From Azotimanducus sp963663145 (GTDB lineage: Bacteria > Pseudomonadota > Gammaproteobacteria > Pseudomonadales > Azotimanducaceae): a DNA stretch of 64,000 nucleotides. The stretch covers positions 1,736,001 to 1,800,000 of the forward strand of contig OY760134.1 in assembly GCA_963663145.1 (NCBI GenBank), in the 5' to 3' direction. A program made the translations under genes and the position numbers. Each line of letters starts with the position of its first letter. Within the stretch, counting starts at the first letter, position 1. The notes under the pieces are model-generated. The model had not been told where the DNA came from. It worked only from the letters and a program-made list of their open reading frames with translations, and made no database searches. Positions 55,401 to 63,519 of the stretch are shown here, piece by piece.

Positions 55401-55753
55401 GGGTCGGCATAGGCGCCCACGGCGAATTACAGGGCCTCGGTTATCACTGGGAAATGTGGCTGTTTGCAAGCGGGGGCTGGATGCCTTGGGAGGTCCTCAC
55501 CGCCGCCACCCGCCATGGGGCGGAGATCATCGGCATCGGCGAGGACATAGGAACCGTCTCGGTCGGCAAGCTCGCAGACCTGGTGGTACTGGAGCGCAAT
55601 CCACTCGAAGACATACGCAACACCGACAGCGTCTCCCACGTCATCAAAAACGGTGAAGTCTACGATGCCGATACCCTCAATCGACTACTCCCCAAACCAC
55701 AGAAGCTGCCTGAACAATGGTGGTGGGGACTTGGGCCAGTTGTGAACGAGTGA
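52439..55753 (+). CDS. secreted beta-propeller (TolB/PD40-like) + amidohydrolase fusion
   Basis: About 1104 residues from ATG 52439, with a signal peptide (MTRYALILAALLASHAHASA). The N-terminal ~620 residues hold TolB-like PD40 repeats (SPDGTTLVF, APDGESIAF, SPDGGHLLV, SPDGSRIAYV). An acidic linker follows (about 625-670). The C-terminal ~400 residues are an amidohydrolase with the HxH pair in VDTHAHFD (near 756-758) and GIGAHGELQGLGYHWEMW, then GTVSVGKLADLVVLERNP. Such fusions are seen in gammaproteobacteria; substrate (cyclic peptide or imidazolone-like) is unknown. The longer ORF from 52325 is out of context. Confidence 0.88.
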   Translation: MTRYALILAALLASHAHASALDDTVTLPLEAERDISFSTTDGTWLSLDVSPDGTTLVFDLLGDLYTLPIAGGEARRVTQGMAFDSQPTYAPDGESIAFISDRDGNLNLWVMPLDGGEPRKLTEGNPITEFASPEWSPDGGHLLVSRTTWGKGTFELVAYQVDGGSGIQVTEGDGHNALGAVYSQDGRYLYYAARQGGFEYDADFPMWQIARRDLRTGHEDVLTQDLGSGIRPVLSPDGRLLIYASRHHGETGLKQLDLETGENSWLVYPVTHDEQESRYTRDLFPRYDFTPDGDVLVYTKDGGFERLDMASNETHQIAFTAEVSQSLGAQLYFPWRIATGEVTARIAQDPALSPSGTKAAFTAFNSVYVHDFETNTTKKVSPEGSPAFQPAWSPDGSRIAYVDWSPQGGHLWTIRANGSRPTQVSRVPAHYTDPVFSPGGRRIVALRQSANNRLMGYWDTGHPYEGDLVWFEARGGEAQLITPARYLTAPHFGPDPERIFLYQQAFTNQEPNGLVSMRFDGTDRRFHASVIGKGLFYYDDPVPVDGLQVSPKGDMALALSANQLYLLRLMSLEMPHSSVDLSASAVASTQLTSVGADFFGWGMDGREVYWSTGHRLHRRKVDAISFREDGEDEEASDDPTETLVVAEAEVETEQETEEEAPHSEWEVDLKELHEAVSSTDLLVSMPRAAPEGRIALVGATLLPMEGTRNIIEDSVVVLDGNRIQAVGQRGVIELPEDAKVLDLTGQYLLPGFVDTHAHFDSMRRVLDLSNWSFLANLAWGVTTGLDVQPSTIDILIYEDLVDAGLMLGPRPLSTGPGIFNDNAFESAAHAYAVLNRYREHYGVHNLKAYISGSREQRQWLAEAAKELELMPTTEGGLDQMMELTHVLDGFSGNEHNFPVFPLYKDVVELTAKSGIAYTPTLLVTYGGPFGQNWFHSLESPRDNTKLKRFTPQWVIDRTTRRGEWFAPDEYTHPRIAESAALIHRRGGRVGIGAHGELQGLGYHWEMWLFASGGWMPWEVLTAATRHGAEIIGIGEDIGTVSVGKLADLVVLERNPLEDIRNTDSVSHVIKNGEVYDADTLNRLLPKPQKLPEQWWWGLGPVVNE

Positions 55754-55781
55754 CAGCAGCGGGCGATGAAATCGAAGCAGG

Positions 55782-55814
55782 GACATAACTCCCCCTTGAC
55801 AGCGGAGTTATGTC
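55782..55814. terminator. GC-rich intergenic hairpin, copy F (bidirectional terminator)
   Basis: GACATAACTCC-CCCTTGACAGC-GGAGTTATGTC, perfect 11-bp arms with an 11-nt loop. It lies between the convergent amidohydrolase and DUF4340 genes and overlaps the latter's stop codon (55808-55810). A T-run at about 55818-55823 follows on the plus strand. Confidence 0.75.
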
Positions 55815-56779
55815 GATTGTTTTTCAGCTTCTTCTTCCACGAGATCTTCAATCGGCTTTTCGAGTTGGTCTAGGGTGTAGCTTGAGATGCGGAAGAATTC
55901 ATCGCGAAGTGAGCTCTTGACCAAGGTGTCGCGGATGGCTGTGTCGAAGCGGGGCTCTTCTTCGTCGGAGTCCTCTGCCGGCATCTCGTCCTCTTCTTCT
56001 TCGGACTCATCGGGTCGGTAGAAGGCGTAACGCACCGTCTCGCCCGCAGCGGACACTTCAAATTCGACGTCGGGGGCGCGCTCTGGGCGTTCTTCGGCCA
56101 AGCCCATGACGCGCAGAGTCTCGAAGCGGGTTGCCATGCCAGATAGCTCACTCGTGTTGGCTGTGAGAGCCTCATCGAGAAAGCGCCACTCGCCATCGCT
56201 CACCAGTTCAGCCTCCCACGCCCCGACTCTAGACATGGCATCGACACCGCCAACCGTCTGAATCAGCGTCTTGTCCAGCCAATCTTCCCGGTCCAAGGGA
56301 AGATCGTAGGTGGCGAGCTCGATCGAATAGATCTTCTCGGAGTCCGACTCGCGCGCGTGAATTCGACGAAAGCTCGGCGAGGTGCCAAGATAGAGCGTCG
56401 CCAAGATTTCGTCATCCGAAGATAGCTCCAGCTTGCGTTGGAATGCCTCTTCCGTGACTTCAAAGCGTTCGGCGGCTTCATCCGTCGAGGCCACGGGCCA
56501 AGTCCAACGGTCGCTTCTCAGCACCTCCATGAGTGAATCTATCCGCGACGAATCAACTTGCAGATCATTCGGCATCCGCCACAAGTCTGCTTGCCGCGAC
56601 AAGTCAATAGGGTGCGCCTCCATGCCCGAAACGCGAATGTGATCAAGGCTATCCACGTCAAAGGTCACCAAGGGGTCTTCACCTTGGTTCTGCGGCGTGA
56701 GTAGGAAGGTAGCCAGTGCCACTTGTGCGACGAGAACGCCACCGAGAATGCTGAAGCTTTTGCGCGTAACTGGGATCAT
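55808..56779 (-). CDS. DUF4340 domain protein
   Basis: 323-residue protein with one N-terminal TM (GGVLVAQVALATFLL) and a periplasmic part of DUF4340 type: WRMPNDLQVDSSRIDSLMEVL, the HARESDSEKIYSIELATYDLP-type middle. An acidic insert (DESEEEEDEMPAEDSDEEE) sits near the C-terminus. Function unknown, but DUF4340 genes repeatedly follow GldF/GldG transport genes, as here. ATG 56779 overlaps the GldFG stop (ATGA). Confidence 0.8.
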   Translation of the reverse strand: MIPVTRKSFSILGGVLVAQVALATFLLTPQNQGEDPLVTFDVDSLDHIRVSGMEAHPIDLSRQADLWRMPNDLQVDSSRIDSLMEVLRSDRWTWPVASTDEAAERFEVTEEAFQRKLELSSDDEILATLYLGTSPSFRRIHARESDSEKIYSIELATYDLPLDREDWLDKTLIQTVGGVDAMSRVGAWEAELVSDGEWRFLDEALTANTSELSGMATRFETLRVMGLAEERPERAPDVEFEVSAAGETVRYAFYRPDESEEEEDEMPAEDSDEEEPRFDTAIRDTLVKSSLRDEFFRISSYTLDQLEKPIEDLVEEEAEKQST

Positions 56780-59736
56780 GACGGCGCTCCTTCCCGCAAC
56801 CAAGTTGAATAGTGGAGCCTTCTGCGTTTTCTGGCGAGGTACGACAACGCAAAGACAAGCCCCAGACCCACCAGCGCGAAGGCGTAATTCATATACTCAA
56901 AACCTACCTGGGCATCTCGCGTCGTGGGCGGGAGGGTTCGATTGAAGTGGCCGCGCGAGCGTATGCTCACGAGTCCGGCATCCTCAAGCGACCAGTCCAC
57001 GGCGTTCTGAACCAATTCCAAAGATCCCTGATACACCATCCCGGAGAGGGATCCCATGATCTGTAGATTTCTGTCCGACAAGAACTCGTTTGAACCGAAG
57101 AGAATGAGGCGCGCAGATTCCGGCGAACGCTCGATCACCGAGGACACGACACCGGTGTCGTCGCTTTCTTCAGCGTCTTCGTTCTGCTCTTCCACTGCCG
57201 AACCTTCTTCCGATTCTGCCTCTCCTTCCGCCTCCGCCGCCTGCGCCTCCAAAGCCGCAACCAGCAAGGGCGACTCCTTGCCCACAAAGAAGGACTCAAA
57301 ACGCCCCTCTACGACAACGCCCAGAAGCTGGCTGCCCACCTCACCTTCGGGCTGAAAAGGAAGCTCCGAATCCTCCGAAAACCTGGGCGTGACATCCGTA
57401 CTGGTGCTGAGCCATGCGTCCTCTGAGCTCGCCAACAGCTCGGTGACCTGCCGTGTGGCATTCGCTTCAGGATCGATTTCGACTGGCGATGCCCATGGTA
57501 CGGATACCTGCGGAATCTGCGAAACAATCGGCGAGTCCTCGTTGAACCCATCATCACGCACCTCGACGAAATAGGGATAGTCAAGCATCTGGAGTTCTTG
57601 AAACGAGAACCCACCCACCTGCCGCGTGACGGGCACTGGAAACGCCGAATTGCGCGGATCAAGCACCAACGATTCGCCAATATCGATACCAAAATGCCCC
57701 AACCAATCGTCTAGCCCGGTGGTTCTCTTGGTGACTGAAAGGCTTGCTGGACTGATGGATGATTCGAAACCGCCGAGCGACATGATGACCGTCCCGCCGC
57801 GCATCAGGAACTGGTCGATGGCAAAGACTTGCGTCTCGCCCAGCGATGAGGGGTCTACAACAATCAACGCCTCGGCCTCTTCCGGTACCGCGCCGTCGGT
57901 AAGATCGGTGCGAACAACCTCAAGGCCGGTGCTGAGCTGCTCGAAGAGACGCTCGTAGGTGTTGGGATTGAAGCCCTGTTGGGCCGCCTGCTGGGCGAGT
58001 TGCGGCGCGAGGGGCTGCGGTGAGTTGATGGCGATCGACTTGAGATACCCACTCGCAAATCGTTTCAGGGCAGTATCCAGCACCCGCTCGAAGCCCTCGG
58101 GATCGTCGGAATCCGGAATGCCAAGCGAAACCATGATGTCGCCATCGCTCATGGTCAAATAGAAGTAGAAGCTCGCCTCGTCAAACAGGCTGGCGCGCAT
58201 GGGGCTGAACCCGTAGTTCTCGCTGAGCATGATGGCCAGGCTCCCGTCACCCGCCGTCGGATCCAAGCGTGAGACGTTTAGCATGCCGCCCGACGCTTGC
58301 GCCTTCTGATTCACCACCTCAAGCACCACCTCCAGATATTCGGCAAGACTTGGTGGCAGAACTTCGTTGGAGGACGTATAAGCAACAAATTCAACGGGCG
58401 AATCAAGGCTTGAGAGCACCTCGCCGCCGGATTGATAGTCGAGCAACACCTTGCGGATGGTACTGGTGATGTCGAACTCAGGATTGCGCAGCTGCACATC
58501 CACACCCGCCTCACCAATGACCTTGACCTCGATGAGATCGCCGAAGCCAATCACCTGATACTCGTCGGCATAGCTCACCAGCAGGTCAAAGTAAGAATTC
58601 ACCAGGCTCGATTGGTAACGATCCTCCACCTGAAAGGGCACCGAGCGAATACCGTACTTGCTGTTCGCCTCATCTTCGGCTTCAGGGTCCAGCATGGGAT
58701 CCACGATTTCCACGCGCACCCGCCCTTGGCCGGCCACTTCGTACTCGGCAAGCAGGTCGCGAAGTTGCGGCACCAAGGGCGCCAGCAATGGGTGTGTCTT
58801 GCCGCTGAAATAGCCACGAATCAACAGCGGTTCACGCAGTTGCGCGAGGTATCGCTCGGTGGTCGCGGAGAGGGAGTATTGGTTTCCCTGGGTGACATCC
58901 ACGCGCAGCGAATTCACCCCGTGCAGCCAGACGTTGGCGGCGAGGAGATTGGCGATCACGAGGCCAATCACCAAGCGGGCACGATTGTGTGCGCCTTCTC
59001 GGCTGCGACCGGCAAAGCGTTCGGCCCCCAGGCTATGCGCGCAGAGCACGAGAAAGACCGCGGCCAGCGAGACCGAATAGACAAGATCGCGAATGTCGAT
59101 CACGCCGCGTGTGATGCTCTCGAATCGCGAGCCACTGCCGACAAGTCGCATCCATTCGCCGACCCGAGTCCCCACCAAATCGGTCAGCACACCGGTTCCG
59201 ACGAGATAGAAGGCACCGCTGACGAGGGCGGCCAGAATGAGACTGACAATCTGGCTCCTGGTGCGCGCGCTCACGAACAGCCCTATGGCCAAGTACATGG
59301 CGCCGAGCAGCATCGCCGCCAGATAGCCGGCGATGACCGGCCCCCAATCGAGCCCGACCATTGAAGAGACGCTCAGGGGCAATGGCAGGGTCAAGAGCAA
59401 TGCCACCCCCAACAGGCCCCAGCAGGCCAAGAACTTTCCAAGCACGAAGGACCACAGATCCGTCGGCAGCGTCAATACGTGCTCAAGGGTTTCGGTACGC
59501 TTCTCTTCACTCCACATGCGCATGGTCAATGCGGCCGACAGGAAGACCAGTAAGAGCGGCATCCACTCGAAGAGCGGACGCACATCGGCGATATTGCGCG
59601 CAAACCAAGCTTCGCCCCAGAAGAGGACGAACAGGCACACACCGACGAAACTCGCCAGAAACAGGTAACCGGCCGGGCCGGTCAGGTAGAGGCCAAACTC
59701 TTTGCGGGCAATGCGCAGCATGGATTCAAGCTGCAT
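56776..59736 (-). CDS. fused ABC permease and GldG-like auxiliary protein
   Basis: About 986 residues. The first ~240 residues are a GldF-type ABC-2 permease with six TM segments (RKEFGLYLTGPAGYLFLASF, EEKRTETLEHVLTLPTD). The rest is GldG-like: LVIGLVIANLLAANVWL TM, DVTQGNQYSLSATTERYL, then ABC-type unknown domain with LIVVDPSSLGETQVFAIDQFL, a long acidic segment (about 880-915) and a final TM. The two are separate genes in Flavobacterium, where they serve gliding; other bacteria use them as an exporter of unknown cargo. ATG 59742 is an alternative start. Confidence 0.85.
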   Translation of the reverse strand: MQLESMLRIARKEFGLYLTGPAGYLFLASFVGVCLFVLFWGEAWFARNIADVRPLFEWMPLLLVFLSAALTMRMWSEEKRTETLEHVLTLPTDLWSFVLGKFLACWGLLGVALLLTLPLPLSVSSMVGLDWGPVIAGYLAAMLLGAMYLAIGLFVSARTRSQIVSLILAALVSGAFYLVGTGVLTDLVGTRVGEWMRLVGSGSRFESITRGVIDIRDLVYSVSLAAVFLVLCAHSLGAERFAGRSREGAHNRARLVIGLVIANLLAANVWLHGVNSLRVDVTQGNQYSLSATTERYLAQLREPLLIRGYFSGKTHPLLAPLVPQLRDLLAEYEVAGQGRVRVEIVDPMLDPEAEDEANSKYGIRSVPFQVEDRYQSSLVNSYFDLLVSYADEYQVIGFGDLIEVKVIGEAGVDVQLRNPEFDITSTIRKVLLDYQSGGEVLSSLDSPVEFVAYTSSNEVLPPSLAEYLEVVLEVVNQKAQASGGMLNVSRLDPTAGDGSLAIMLSENYGFSPMRASLFDEASFYFYLTMSDGDIMVSLGIPDSDDPEGFERVLDTALKRFASGYLKSIAINSPQPLAPQLAQQAAQQGFNPNTYERLFEQLSTGLEVVRTDLTDGAVPEEAEALIVVDPSSLGETQVFAIDQFLMRGGTVIMSLGGFESSISPASLSVTKRTTGLDDWLGHFGIDIGESLVLDPRNSAFPVPVTRQVGGFSFQELQMLDYPYFVEVRDDGFNEDSPIVSQIPQVSVPWASPVEIDPEANATRQVTELLASSEDAWLSTSTDVTPRFSEDSELPFQPEGEVGSQLLGVVVEGRFESFFVGKESPLLVAALEAQAAEAEGEAESEEGSAVEEQNEDAEESDDTGVVSSVIERSPESARLILFGSNEFLSDRNLQIMGSLSGMVYQGSLELVQNAVDWSLEDAGLVSIRSRGHFNRTLPPTTRDAQVGFEYMNYAFALVGLGLVFALSYLARKRRRLHYSTWLREGAPS

Positions 59737-60661
59737 GACCAACCTCCGTCACCTCACGAAAAAGCGTTTCAAGGCCTCTTCGATCAGGCCTTATTTCGCT
59801 GATAGAGACGCCTCCACGCACCAATTCGCTCAATAGGCCGGCGATCTTTGGCTCGTCATCCACCAGCGACTCGTCCGCGAGTTCCAACAGGTAGCCCGGG
59901 GCATCCTCGCGCGGACTCACCGCACGCACCCAGTCGAACGGGCCAAGCAGGCGAGTCAGTTCCGCTTGCTCGGCGGTGGTCGAGAGAGACAATCGGCTTG
60001 AGGACTTCAGGGCATCGAGCGGCTGATCGACCGCGAGCTTGCCATCGCGCAGGATCAGCACGCGATCACATATGGCATTCACCTCCTGAAGCACATGCGT
60101 GGACACCAATACGGCGGAGTTTTCTGACAGGCGCTTCAATAGGTGCCGCATCGCCAAGGTTTGCGACGGGTCTAGCCCGTTGGTCGGTTCGTCGAGAATC
60201 ACATACTTGGGATCATGCAATATGGCTTGCGCGACGCCCACGCGCTGACGAAACCCTCGAGAGAGTTGGTCGATCCGCTCAAAGGCTCTATCCGTTAGTT
60301 CTGTGGTGCGCATACTGCGCACCACCGCGTTACGCGCGGCATCGCCGCTGAGACCACGCACGGATGCCATGTAGTCGAGATAGTCCACCACCTGCATGTC
60401 CATGTAGAGCGGGAGGTTTTCCGGCAGATAGCCAATCTTGGATTTGGCTTCTAGAGATTCCGGGCCCATTCTCTCTCCCTCAAGGAGCACCTCACCCTCG
60501 TCTGGTTCGAGCGCTCCTGTGATGAGTTTCAATACCGTGGATTTGCCGGCACCGTTGTGGCCAAGGAGTCCCACGATCTCCCCGGGCGAAATAGAAAAGC
60601 TCACGCCTTCCACGGCCAATGTTTCGCCGTAGAAGCGCGTGAGTCCTTGAGCTGTGATCAC
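59726..60661 (-). CDS. ABC transporter ATP-binding protein (GldA-like)
   Basis: 311-residue ATPase, partner of the downstream GldFG permease. Walker A LLGHNGAGKSTVLKLI; the signature reads LSRGFRQRVGVAQA (LSRGF instead of LSGGQ, common in this branch); Walker B VILDEPTNGLDPSQ, with the STHVLQEVNAICDR switch His. A C-terminal extension with ISEIRPDRRGLETLF regulates many ABC-2 ATPases. First gene of the three-gene operon. Overlaps the next gene by 11 bp. Confidence 0.93.
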   Translation of the reverse strand: MITAQGLTRFYGETLAVEGVSFSISPGEIVGLLGHNGAGKSTVLKLITGALEPDEGEVLLEGERMGPESLEAKSKIGYLPENLPLYMDMQVVDYLDYMASVRGLSGDAARNAVVRSMRTTELTDRAFERIDQLSRGFRQRVGVAQAILHDPKYVILDEPTNGLDPSQTLAMRHLLKRLSENSAVLVSTHVLQEVNAICDRVLILRDGKLAVDQPLDALKSSSRLSLSTTAEQAELTRLLGPFDWVRAVSPREDAPGYLLELADESLVDDEPKIAGLLSELVRGGVSISEIRPDRRGLETLFREVTEVGHAA

Positions 60662-60753
60662 GCTTGGCTCCTCAATTGATCAATGAAGAATAGTGTTTGC
60701 CAACAGCCGCTCTAGATGCGGGCAAGTTCAAGATTTTTCAAGAGCGGAAAAAT

Positions 60754-60778
60754 CACTCCCCAAGTTGAAGGGGAAGTG
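60754..60778. repeat. GC-rich intergenic hairpin, copy G
   Basis: CACTCCCC-AAGTTGAA-GGGG-A-AGTG, 8-bp arms with one bulged A, between the EF-hand gene stop and the start of the ABC operon. The rest of spacer 60662-60870 shows nothing definable. Confidence 0.55.
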
Positions 60779-60870
60779 CTCCCTTTCTTCAATTGTTTGT
60801 CATTTCTTCTCAGAAAATGGCAGTGCGTCCCCATGTTGATCCCCACCTCTGGCGGCCTAGTATCGATCGC

Positions 60871-62004
60871 CTAGAGCTTCACTCCGAGACCAATTGTCCA
60901 AGTCTCTTCGTTTTCCAAGGCTACTGACGAGTCGCCCCTGATGTACTTGGTCTCCAAGGTGAAATGGCCTAGTTCTTCAAGGGAGTAGGAGAGTCCGGCG
61001 ACGAAGAGTCTACGCGCACGAAGGTCGCCGGCCAAGTCTTGGTGCCATTCATAGTCGATTACTCCAACGAGACCATTGAAGAGCGCCGAGCCCTTGGGCT
61101 TGAGCTTCAGGCTCATCTTCGCACCGGCGCGCGCAAATGAATCGCCCGCACGCAAATCGAGGCGATTACCCGCGTCCACAACCTCTCCGTATTCGGACTG
61201 AAACAAGAGTCGCCAGCTCACATCAAACCATTCGAGGTTTCTAATCCGCCCCAGTGCGGCGGCACCCCAACTCGGCTCAAGCTGCAATTCGAGCGCCCTC
61301 ACATCAACATCAAACCCGAAGTTGGTGGTCAAGAGTGGATTGACCCGCAGGAACAGCGCGCCACCGCCAAATTTCGGTGTCTCCAAGAGGAACTCACTGC
61401 CGATACGAAACGTCAGTGAATCGATTTCGCGCTCCGGATCGGTTTCATTGGTCAATCGGTTCAATTGCACCCCCGGCAGCAACCAACTGCCCGACATTGA
61501 ACCAAAGCTGAACGGCCTGAGAACGGCACCCTTGACCGAGATGACGCGGGAATCACTGGCAAGATCCTGTGTCATTGAGAGATTCGCGGCGCCCAATCCG
61601 GCAAGACTTGCCTCTGGATTTTGCAGATCGACGGCATAGTGGGACTCTCGGATCAGTATTCCAAAACGGTTCCCAGCAAGGATCTTCATCGCCCGGCCAG
61701 CGTCTTGGACATCTTTCGTATCACCTTGCGCATACTCCTTGGCCCTGTGCTTGGCCTGCGCATGTAACTGCCTAACTTTCATGGTCAGCGCGTTCATCTC
61801 CTCACTGTTCAAGCGCCCATCGGCATCAAGATCGAACGTAAGGATCGACGGCGCCTTCGCTTCGCGGTAGAAATCCGCAAATTCTTCCGGCGCCAAGGCG
61901 CCGTCACTATCCGCGTCATAGCGAGAGAAGTCACCAAAAGCAGCCTGCATGATCGCCAATGACATCAGAAACCATGCGGAGAAAACCGTAATCACGTTTT
62001 TCAT
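60871..62004 (-). CDS. EF-hand protein with a probable outer-membrane beta-barrel
   Basis: 377 residues with a signal peptide (cut near QAAFG). Two EF-hand loops are close together: Asp30-x-Asp32-x-Asp34 with Glu41, and Asp58-x-Asp60-x-Asp62 with Glu69. A charged helix follows (residues 70-105). The rest alternates polar and hydrophobic residues in strand-like runs (FSFGSMSGSWLLPGVQLNRL, ALELQLEPSWGAAALGRI, FTLETKYIRGDSSVAL) and ends in a strand, WTIGLGVKL, as outer-membrane barrels do. Calcium control of a pore is inferred. Single gene. Confidence 0.7.
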   Translation of the reverse strand: MKNVITVFSAWFLMSLAIMQAAFGDFSRYDADSDGALAPEEFADFYREAKAPSILTFDLDADGRLNSEEMNALTMKVRQLHAQAKHRAKEYAQGDTKDVQDAGRAMKILAGNRFGILIRESHYAVDLQNPEASLAGLGAANLSMTQDLASDSRVISVKGAVLRPFSFGSMSGSWLLPGVQLNRLTNETDPEREIDSLTFRIGSEFLLETPKFGGGALFLRVNPLLTTNFGFDVDVRALELQLEPSWGAAALGRIRNLEWFDVSWRLLFQSEYGEVVDAGNRLDLRAGDSFARAGAKMSLKLKPKGSALFNGLVGVIDYEWHQDLAGDLRARRLFVAGLSYSLEELGHFTLETKYIRGDSSVALENEETWTIGLGVKL

Positions 62005-62124
62005 ATGAGCTTCCTGCCGTACACTCCGTGTGGCCTGCGCTGCCCTTGCTTGGAAAACAGGTCCACGCAGACACAGAACCGGAAGACTTTCCCCGTGGGG
62101 GAGTACTCGTCTTCAATTGAATCC

Positions 62125-62736
62125 CTAAGGCTTTTGCCGCGCCCGCTCGAACGCCGGTCGGGAAAGGCAGGCATCGACCCAGTTTGAAATCGCCGGATAG
62201 AAGCCAAGATCAACGCCCGCTATCTTCGCCCAGGGAAAGAGCGATGCCACATTCAGGTCAGCGACTGTAAACTGCTCACTTATAAGCCAATTTTTTCCTG
62301 ATAGGTGCGACTCCAAAACGTTGAACGGACGTTCTAACAACTGCTCATGCTCGCGTGCCTTGTCCAAGTCCTTCGGGTAACCCAAAAATCCCAAGGTGTA
62401 GAAAAGCGTTTCCAACAAGGGCTTTTCCACTTCAGTCATCACCCAGAAGGACCATTGAATCGCGAGTGCCTCCGCAGGCGGGTTCGTCGGAGCGAGCGGC
62501 CCTCCATAGTGTTTGGCAAGATAGAGATTGATTGACATGCTCTCCCAAAGCACTTCCCCCTGTTCGGTGACGAGCGTTGGGATGCGACCATTAGGGTTGA
62601 TCGCCAAGAATTCGGGCTTTTTCGTGTCGGTCTGGAAATCGATGGGCTGGTGCGCATACTCGATGCCAAGTTCTTCGAGCATCCAGAGGGTTCGAATCGC
62701 CCTGCTTTGACCAGTGCCGTATAGGGTGACTGTCAT
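62125..62736 (-). CDS. glutathione S-transferase family protein
   Basis: 203 residues. N-terminal thioredoxin-like domain LYGTGQSRAIRTLWMLEELG, with Ser/Arg at the catalytic position, and INPNGRIPTLV with the cis-Pro; ESMSINLYLAKHYG is the glutathione-binding Ser region. The all-helical C-terminal domain has FTVADLNVASLFPW (ADL N-capping box). Detoxification or thiol role is probable; substrate unknown. Confidence 0.92.
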   Translation of the reverse strand: MTVTLYGTGQSRAIRTLWMLEELGIEYAHQPIDFQTDTKKPEFLAINPNGRIPTLVTEQGEVLWESMSINLYLAKHYGGPLAPTNPPAEALAIQWSFWVMTEVEKPLLETLFYTLGFLGYPKDLDKAREHEQLLERPFNVLESHLSGKNWLISEQFTVADLNVASLFPWAKIAGVDLGFYPAISNWVDACLSRPAFERARQKP

Positions 62737-62807
62737 GTCTTATATCCTTATGAATGGTGACTGCCCGGCGACCTCATGCCGACCAACGGCACGATCACTT
62801 CAAATCG

Positions 62808-63377
62808 TCAGCGCGTCGTCGCGAGCTTGCCGCATGTGCCGAACACGAAATCCCAAATCGGAGAACTGACACCAAAGCGCGCATGCTGCTCCTGAAAATG
62901 GTGCAGCAAGTGGTTTCGCTTGAGAAAGCCTGCGATGCGCCCAGGCATCGGCCAAAAATGGATGGCGTAATGCGTGTAGTCGTAACAAAGGTAGCCGACG
63001 ATAAAGAAACCAAAGAAGGGTTCAATCCATGGGTGGGGCACAAAGGTCCAAAACACCCCATAGATAAGCCCGAGAATGAGTATCGCGCCGGCCGGCGGCA
63101 TGACCAGACGAGTACGGTCATTCGGATCGTCATGATGAATGCCATGAAACAAGTACACGAGGTACTTGCTCACCCGAGACCGAGCGCGAAAATGAAACAC
63201 GAAGCGATGCACAAGGTACTCGCCCAAGCTCCAAGCAACCAGACCGGCCACCAGCATGAGCAGCAGGTCGACAAATCCGTACCCATGCACCACCACACCA
63301 CGACCCAAGAGCACCAAGGCAATTGGCCCCCAAAGGCACAAAGGCACTATGGGATGCACATGCGTCAGTGCCTCCAT
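62808..63377 (-). CDS. fatty acid hydroxylase/sterol desaturase family protein
   Basis: Membrane di-iron hydroxylase of 189 residues from ATG 63377, which has AGGA 8 bp upstream; the frame opens at TTG 63419. Four His clusters for the metals: HRFVFH, HGIHHDD, HYAIH and NHLLHH. TM segments surround them. It resembles the fatty acid 2-hydroxylase (FA2H) group, so it may hydroxylate membrane lipids. Not in an evident operon. Confidence 0.88.
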   Translation of the reverse strand: MEALTHVHPIVPLCLWGPIALVLLGRGVVVHGYGFVDLLLMLVAGLVAWSLGEYLVHRFVFHFRARSRVSKYLVYLFHGIHHDDPNDRTRLVMPPAGAILILGLIYGVFWTFVPHPWIEPFFGFFIVGYLCYDYTHYAIHFWPMPGRIAGFLKRNHLLHHFQEQHARFGVSSPIWDFVFGTCGKLATTR

Positions 63378-63519
63378 AAAGTTGTTCCTAAAAAGGCGTA
63401 TGCCTTTGGACCCTGCCAAGAGATATGAGATGTATGTGTGGAGGAGTGTATTTTAAGGGAGTTGGGTGGTAGGTGACGAATGACGCTTGATGTCTTGCTA
63501 AAAGCCATAGTTCCGGTAG

